Positions 1 through 2,893 of a DNA stretch of 5,340 bases are shown piece after piece (position 1 is the stretch's first letter; the number at the start of each line of letters is the position of its first letter). Under the pieces are notes generated by a model. It was not told where the DNA came from and searched no databases. It saw nothing but the letters and a program-made list of their open reading frames with translations. The position numbers were made by a program, and so were the translations under genes. The DNA is from Pirellulaceae bacterium (GTDB lineage: Bacteria; Planctomycetota; Planctomycetia; Pirellulales; Pirellulaceae). The stretch lies in assembly GCA_020846515.1 (NCBI GenBank), contig JADLDX010000636.1, positions 1-5,340 of the forward strand, written 5' to 3'.

Positions 1-344
1 CCTCCGGGGCCACCTGATCCAAAGGGCATCTCTGGCATGAGTTCCTCAGCCCGGAGTACACCGTCTCGATTTTTGTCCAGCGCGCGCAGGGCAGCGGGAG
101 CGGCAGCCAGTTCTTCGGCCGAGATCTCGCCGTCGGCATCCTTGTCAATCGCCAGCATCGCAGGAATGGGTGGCATAAAACCTCGACCACCCGGAAAACC
201 ACCAGGCCCTTCAAAGCCACCGGGTCCTCCGGGCCCACCTCCACCAGGCGGGCCAGCCGGCGGCTGAGCCACTAATATCGGTAACACGAAAAAGGCGGCT
301 GCGAGTACGCACAAACCGCTTAGACCTATCAGAATTCGATTCAT
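1..344 (-). CDS. Secreted Gly/Pro-rich protein with paired EF-hands (3' end cut by window edge)
   Basis: This is the N-terminal 114 residues of a minus-strand gene that runs off the left edge with no stop. The start ATG (342-344) has a good ribosome binding site, GGGAGAG at 350-356, 5 nt upstream. Residues 1-26 form a signal peptide (MNR, then a hydrophobic run), probably cleaved after A26. Residues 28-56 are a Gly/Pro/Phe-rich low-complexity stretch. Two canonical EF-hand calcium loops follow: D67-K-D69-A-D71-G72-E-I74...E78 and D90-K-N92-R-D94-G95-V-L97...E101. Both carry the 1/3/5 oxygen ligands, Gly at 6, a hydrophobic residue at 8 and Glu at 12. Another Gly/Pro run begins at about residue 109. 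Calcium binding outside the cytoplasm is likely. It lies downstream of VTC on the same strand and might be co-transcribed, although the 231-bp gap and its own ribosome binding site allow a separate promoter. It could be a stand-alone EF-hand protein or the leader of a larger protein such as a CotH-like kinase; the visible part cannot decide. Confidence 0.85.
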   Translation of the reverse strand, partial: MNRILIGLSGLCVLAAAFFVLPILVAQPPAGPPGGGGPGGPGGFEGPGGFPGGRGFMPPIPAMLAIDKDADGEISAEELAAAPAALRALDKNRDGVLRAEELMPEMPFGSGGPG

Positions 345-430
345 AATTTCTCTCCCTGTTCGTCCTGGTGGCACTGAGACTACCCCTCGTTAATCTGCGT
401 TTAACCGCAATACCGTTCCATTTTCCATCT

Positions 431-468
431 ACTTAAAGCGGAATCGGCGCGAGCCGTCCGGTTCCGCC
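431..468 (+). repeat. Inverted, diverged copy of the hairpin repeat (GNRA loop)
   Basis: Read on the plus strand, GCGGAA (438-443) pairs perfectly with TTCCGC (462-467). Inside it CGGC (445-448) pairs with GCCG (453-456) around a GCGA tetraloop (449-452). The element follows CTTAAA and contains CCGG (458-461). Its order, TTAA(A)-GCGGA-stem-GNRA-stem-CCGGT-TCCG, matches the reverse complement of the two tandem units at 482-573 allowing short gaps. It therefore appears to be a third family member in opposite orientation. Together with the unit at 482-527 it forms an inverted pair: CCGGTTCCG (458-466) faces CGGAACACCGG (479-489) across a 12-bp spacer. The structure is seen directly; a REP/REPIN-like nature is inferred. 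Confidence 0.55.
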
Positions 469-481
469 TGGCTTTTCTCGG

Positions 482-573
482 AACACCGGGCAGCTTGCGC
501 TGCTCCGTTTAAATTTAAATAAGGAGAAACACCGGGCAGCTTGCGCTGCTCCGCTTAAATTTGAATAAGGCGA
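482..573 (-). repeat. 46-bp tandem direct repeat, two units, each with a GCAA-loop hairpin
   Basis: Units 482-527 and 528-573 are adjacent and differ at only three positions (508/554 T-C, 517/563 A-G, 525/571 A-C). On the minus strand each unit reads an AT-rich part (TTTAAATTTAAA in the left unit, TTCAAATTTAAG in the right), then CGGA, then GCAGC-GCAA-GCTGC, then CCGGTGTT. The GCAGC/GCTGC stem with a GCAA loop is a typical stable GNRA hairpin in RNA of that strand, which is also the transcription direction of the VTC gene ending at 576. The right unit ends 2 bp from the VTC stop codon. The arrays might act in 3' end protection or as intergenic mobile repeats. There are only two units and no spacers, so this is not a CRISPR array. 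Confidence 0.85.
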
Positions 574-575
574 GG

Positions 576-1301
576 TCAATGGCGACCAGCTACCAGGCCC
601 AACGTTTGACAACCATGCACGTATTTCGAACACCGGGCTGCACGCAGCGCCAGCGGATACAACAACTGCTTCAACTCCGATTCGCGACCGACTGGTGTCT
701 TGCCTTCCAAAACCATAAAGTCATTCAGACGTTGTGGAAAACGAGTCGATAAGAACTGCTTGCCGGTTTGATCATAAAATGCCAGGTCATAGTCGATCGT
801 CAAACGCAACTGGCCATCAGGCGATATAAAGTGCTCGCGACGATATTCGACGATAACAATGGGATCGCTGTACGCTAGTAAATAAGGTAAATAGCGCTCA
901 GGCACAGATTCTGTTAGGGCGGCGGTCCAATGCTTATAAGCCAACTCGCTGAGCGATTGTTCGCAAGTAACATGCATGCGATGCTTGCCCGTCACCTTGT
1001 TGTCGCGCCATTTGATCTCTAAAAACGCATCGCGACCTGGCAACAGTTGATCGTACCATCGCAATCGCAATTTGCGCCGTCTGCCCAGACCATTCAAGTT
1101 CGCCTGACAGGCCGATAAGCGCGCATCGTCAAAGTACACGCTGCGCACGACCGAGACTTCATGATGGTGAATCTGTCGACGCGTATTCGTGTCCAAGAGA
1201 GTGCGAACGGTGCCGACATCTGCTCCCGTCAGCACATACTTGACCTCGCGCCTCTGTGCCAGGTCTTGACGTTTTTCAGTTTGATCGAGCACAGTAAACA
1301 T
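576..1301 (-). CDS. VTC-domain polyphosphate polymerase-like protein
   Basis: The 241-residue soluble protein is a single VTC domain of the triphosphate-tunnel type; it has no SPX domain, signal peptide or membrane segment. VTC enzymes polymerise the gamma-phosphate of ATP into polyphosphate in a basic tunnel. Basic and acidic tunnel residues appear in the expected order: E19-x-K21-Y22 at the entrance, VRSVYFDD (52-59), the RRRKLRLRWY strand (74-83), EIKWR (95-99), K102 to R108, EYRREHF (152-158), LRLTIDYD (165-172), the metal-binding-type Glu in VLEGKTP (E199), and the C-terminal SKY (225-227). None of these is obviously missing. The start ATG is 3 bp from the DUF4956 stop, so the two genes are surely one operon and probably translationally coupled; the ribosome binding site (GGTAAG) is weak. 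No enzymatic proof can come from sequence alone; a non-polyphosphate product remains possible. The membrane part is expected from its DUF4956 partner. Confidence 0.9.
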   Translation of the reverse strand: MFTVLDQTEKRQDLAQRREVKYVLTGADVGTVRTLLDTNTRRQIHHHEVSVVRSVYFDDARLSACQANLNGLGRRRKLRLRWYDQLLPGRDAFLEIKWRDNKVTGKHRMHVTCEQSLSELAYKHWTAALTESVPERYLPYLLAYSDPIVIVEYRREHFISPDGQLRLTIDYDLAFYDQTGKQFLSTRFPQRLNDFMVLEGKTPVGRESELKQLLYPLALRAARCSKYVHGCQTLGLVAGRH

Positions 1302-1304
1302 GGC

Positions 1305-2006
1305 TTACCAACTTGTATTGAGATTGACATAGGAGATCTCACAATCTGGCAAGCGTTCACGCAACTGCGCAATCAAGTTGACCGTCTCGCGTGGATGGGA
1401 TTCTTTAATCACAACTCGAACTTGACCACGATTACTTTCGACATCAAAGCGTTGCAGAGAGTAGCGCGGCACCATTTGCTCCAAGGCGACCAGCGCGCTG
1501 CTGTCGTTCTGACTGAAGTATCGTTCGGAGTCACCCGTAATCGTCAGTAACAGGTTTTGCTCGCGGCGACCTCCGGTCGAAAAGTGCATCGTCAGCACGA
1601 CCACGGATACCACGACCACCAGCACCACGGCCAACAATGGCTGCCCAGCTCCCAGCGCTAACCCCACTCCGATACACAAGAATAGATAGACCAATTCTTC
1701 GGGTTCTTTGATGGCCGCGCGAAACCTGACAATCGATAAAGCGCCAACCAGGCCCAACGACAGGGCCATCGACGACTTGACCACCGAAATCACACCAATG
1801 GTCACCATGGTCAGCAGTGGAAAAATGCGCGTGATCGCGTCAGCATCGTTGGGCGAGCTACCGCACTGTCGATAGAGAAATCGAATGTACAGCGACATGG
1901 CGGCGCCCAAGAGCAAATAGACCGCCACCGTCATGGCCGAAACATTCTGCTCAACCGAGACGGCTTGTCGAAGCTGGTCCCAAGATTCTTGAAGATGAGG
2001 ATCCAT
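1305..2006 (-). CDS. DUF4956 family membrane protein, partner of VTC
   Basis: This 233-residue protein has a short cytoplasmic-looking N-terminus, a hydrophobic helix at about 24-45, another at 61-79, and the family hallmark S-L-G-L-V-G-A-L-S-I-V-R-F-R-x-A-I-K-E-P-E-E-L at 83-105. Two further helices follow (about 105-121 and 124-141). A soluble C-terminal domain of some 90 residues has alternating strands and helices that look ferredoxin/ACT-like (LLLTITGD, QVRVVIKE, CEISYVNL). The family has no settled biochemical function but is repeatedly encoded next to VTC proteins. Here it precedes VTC by 3 bp, suggesting a membrane anchor or polyphosphate channel (inference). The ATG at 2004-2006 was chosen. 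The frame stays open to an ATG at 2088-2090, but those 28 extra residues are low in hydrophobicity, unlike the family start, and cover stem-loop DNA. AAAGG about 10 nt upstream of 2006 may be the ribosome binding site. Confidence 0.88.
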   Translation of the reverse strand: MDPHLQESWDQLRQAVSVEQNVSAMTVAVYLLLGAAMSLYIRFLYRQCGSSPNDADAITRIFPLLTMVTIGVISVVKSSMALSLGLVGALSIVRFRAAIKEPEELVYLFLCIGVGLALGAGQPLLAVVLVVVVSVVVLTMHFSTGGRREQNLLLTITGDSERYFSQNDSSALVALEQMVPRYSLQRFDVESNRGQVRVVIKESHPRETVNLIAQLRERLPDCEISYVNLNTSW

Positions 2007-2034
2007 GATTGTTTGCCTTTGAGTGCCTGCCGTT

Positions 2035-2081
2035 AGCGCTGAGAAACGAGAAGCGCTGGGCAAAGCGTGGGAAGCCCACGC
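2035..2081 (-). repeat. Two adjacent stem-loops in the DUF4956-VTC leader
   Basis: A perfect 7-bp stem with a 3-nt loop, GCGTGGG-AAG-CCCACGC, occupies 2065-2081. Next to it, two copies of the self-complementary hexamer AGCGCT (2035-2040 and 2052-2057) can pair around an 11-nt loop. In the minus-strand transcript the order is GCGTGGG stem, TTTGCCC, AGCGCT stem, then about 28 nt to the ATG at 2006. They could form a structured 5' leader affecting translation of DUF4956, or be intergenic palindromic repeats. The T-run after the first stem is only three bases, so a terminator or attenuator is not supported. Confidence 0.5.
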
Positions 2082-2118
2082 AGTCGCCAACTTACTCGCT
2101 CACTGATGAGTACGGTAA

Positions 2119-2141
2119 AGCCGCCTGGCAATTCCACGGCT
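2119..2141. repeat. Bulged stem-loop in the divergent spacer
   Basis: AGCCG (2119-2123) pairs with CGGCT (2137-2141), and inside it TGG (2126-2128) pairs with CCA (2134-2136) around a 5-nt CAATT loop, leaving a CC bulge. It is weaker than the two stems nearer the DUF4956 start but lies in the same cluster. On the plus strand it is followed by GAATCAAATTTTC, which resembles a weak terminator tail, but no plus-strand gene ends upstream. Confidence 0.35.
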
Positions 2142-2281
2142 GAATCAAATTTTCTTCGCCTTTGCTCCTTGTCTAAATTTGCCGTAATCTTGAGCATCTT
2201 TTTCAGCTGTCGGTAGTGGATTGGCTTTGAGGTTTTGCGGTATCCACTCTAAGCACGTCGACATGTTAGAATGCTGAGCAT
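2142..2281 (+). promoter_or_regulatory. Upstream region of the sigma factor gene, with a 7-bp inverted repeat
   Basis: No gene is seen here. It should contain the sigma-kinase promoter. AGTGGAT (2215-2221) and ATCCACT (2242-2248) form a perfect 7-bp inverted repeat with a 20-nt gap, about 34 nt before the start codon; it might be an operator or a hairpin. A TAGAAT hexamer at 2267-2272 resembles a -10 box but has no matching -35 and sits only 9 nt from the start codon, so the promoter is not assigned. Confidence 0.3.
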
Positions 2282-2893
2282 ATGAATGAGGAGTTCGATC
2301 AATTACGCACCGGGGGCGAAACGGCGCTGGCTGGGCTGTTTGAACAATACCGTGATCGCTTGGAACGCATGCTGGAGTTTCGGCTCGATGATCGTGTACG
2401 AGGCCGCGTCGATCCAGCAGACGTGCTTCAAGAGGCCTATATCGAACTGGCCAGGCGGCTGCCTCAATATTTGGCGGCCCCCAACGTTTCGACATATGTC
2501 TGGATGAGACAGTTGACATATCAAGTATTAATTGGCGTCCAGCGCCGGCATTTTGGACAAAAACGCGATCCGCGGTTTGAAGTGACGGCCGTGCATGGGC
2601 CCGACCCCAACGCGACCAGCCTGTCGATCCTGTCGGCGTTCGCGGAACAACTGACCTCGCCCAGTCAAGCGCTGGTGCGCGAAGAAGAACTGCAACAATT
2701 GCGGCAGTTGCTGGAAAGCATGGATGAGGTGGATCGCGAGGTTTTGGCACTGAGACATTTTGAGCAGTTAAGCAATAACCAGATCGCGGAGACGCTGGGT
2801 ATCAGCGTTACCGCGGCCAGCAATCGTTACGTGCGGGCTATGTTACGACTAAGTCAGATCGCTGAACCCAAAGATCATGACAAACGAGTTTGA
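2282..2893 (+). CDS. ECF-type RNA polymerase sigma factor, planctomycete kinase-linked type
   Basis: This 203-residue protein has the two-domain layout of group 4 (ECF) sigma factors. Region 2 spans about 15-95: core-binding helix with DPADVLQEAYIELARRLPQY (44-63), then the -10-recognition part STYVWMRQLTYQVLIGVQRR (70-89). After a linker, region 4 spans about 138-192: LLESMDEVDREVLALRHFEQLS, then a helix-turn-helix NNQIAETLGISVTAASNRYVRAMLRL for -35 recognition. It directs RNA polymerase to a dedicated promoter set in the cytoplasm. The start is well fixed: an in-frame TAG at 2267-2269 precedes the only possible ATG before region 2, though no strong ribosome binding site is visible. The stop overlaps the kinase gene by 17 bp. 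No anti-sigma gene is seen, so the adjacent kinase is the probable controller, as described for planctomycete ECF groups linked to Ser/Thr kinases. The exact ECF group cannot be assigned by eye. Confidence 0.92.
   Translation: MNEEFDQLRTGGETALAGLFEQYRDRLERMLEFRLDDRVRGRVDPADVLQEAYIELARRLPQYLAAPNVSTYVWMRQLTYQVLIGVQRRHFGQKRDPRFEVTAVHGPDPNATSLSILSAFAEQLTSPSQALVREEELQQLRQLLESMDEVDREVLALRHFEQLSNNQIAETLGISVTAASNRYVRAMLRLSQIAEPKDHDKRV

Larger units (their letters stand above)
345..575. other. Gene-free spacer between VTC and EF-hand genes
   Basis: No credible coding region is present; open frames here are short and overlap the repeats. The left part (345-430) should hold the EF-hand gene's leader and possibly a promoter. 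A small inverted repeat (GTTAA, 7 nt, TTAAC) lies at 389-405, 45-61 nt upstream of the start codon, but no clear -35/-10 pair was found. The right part (431-574) is filled by hairpin repeats annotated separately. No stem followed by a convincing T-run was seen on the minus strand, so a rho-independent terminator after VTC is not supported. Confidence 0.6.

Noticed and set aside
37..267. Plus-strand open frame with a Pro/Gly/Ser-rich product
   Set aside because: It is antisense to the EF-hand gene, whose signal peptide and calcium loops are unmistakable; the low-complexity product mirrors the Gly/Pro codons.
438..467. Rho-independent terminator for the VTC operon
   Set aside because: The stem is good, but the minus-strand tail is only TTTAAG, without a T-run; the element matches the neighbouring repeat family better.
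482..573. CRISPR array
   Set aside because: There are only two units, directly abutting with no spacers, and no cas genes.
1161..1550. 129-codon plus-strand frame across the VTC/DUF4956 junction
   Set aside because: It is antisense to two well-supported genes and shows no domain or start signal.
2007..2090. N-terminal extension of DUF4956 starting at the ATG at 2088-2090
   Set aside because: The 28 extra residues do not resemble the family's N-terminus and coincide with palindromic DNA; the ATG at 2006 gives the usual protein start.
2267..2272. TAGAAT as the -10 box of the sigma gene
   Set aside because: No -35 element is found at 16-18 bp, and it sits too close to the start codon for a leader with a ribosome binding site.
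2145..2750. 201-codon minus-strand frame
   Set aside because: It lies opposite the sigma factor gene; the product has no recognisable domain, whereas the plus strand has clear sigma regions 2 and 4.
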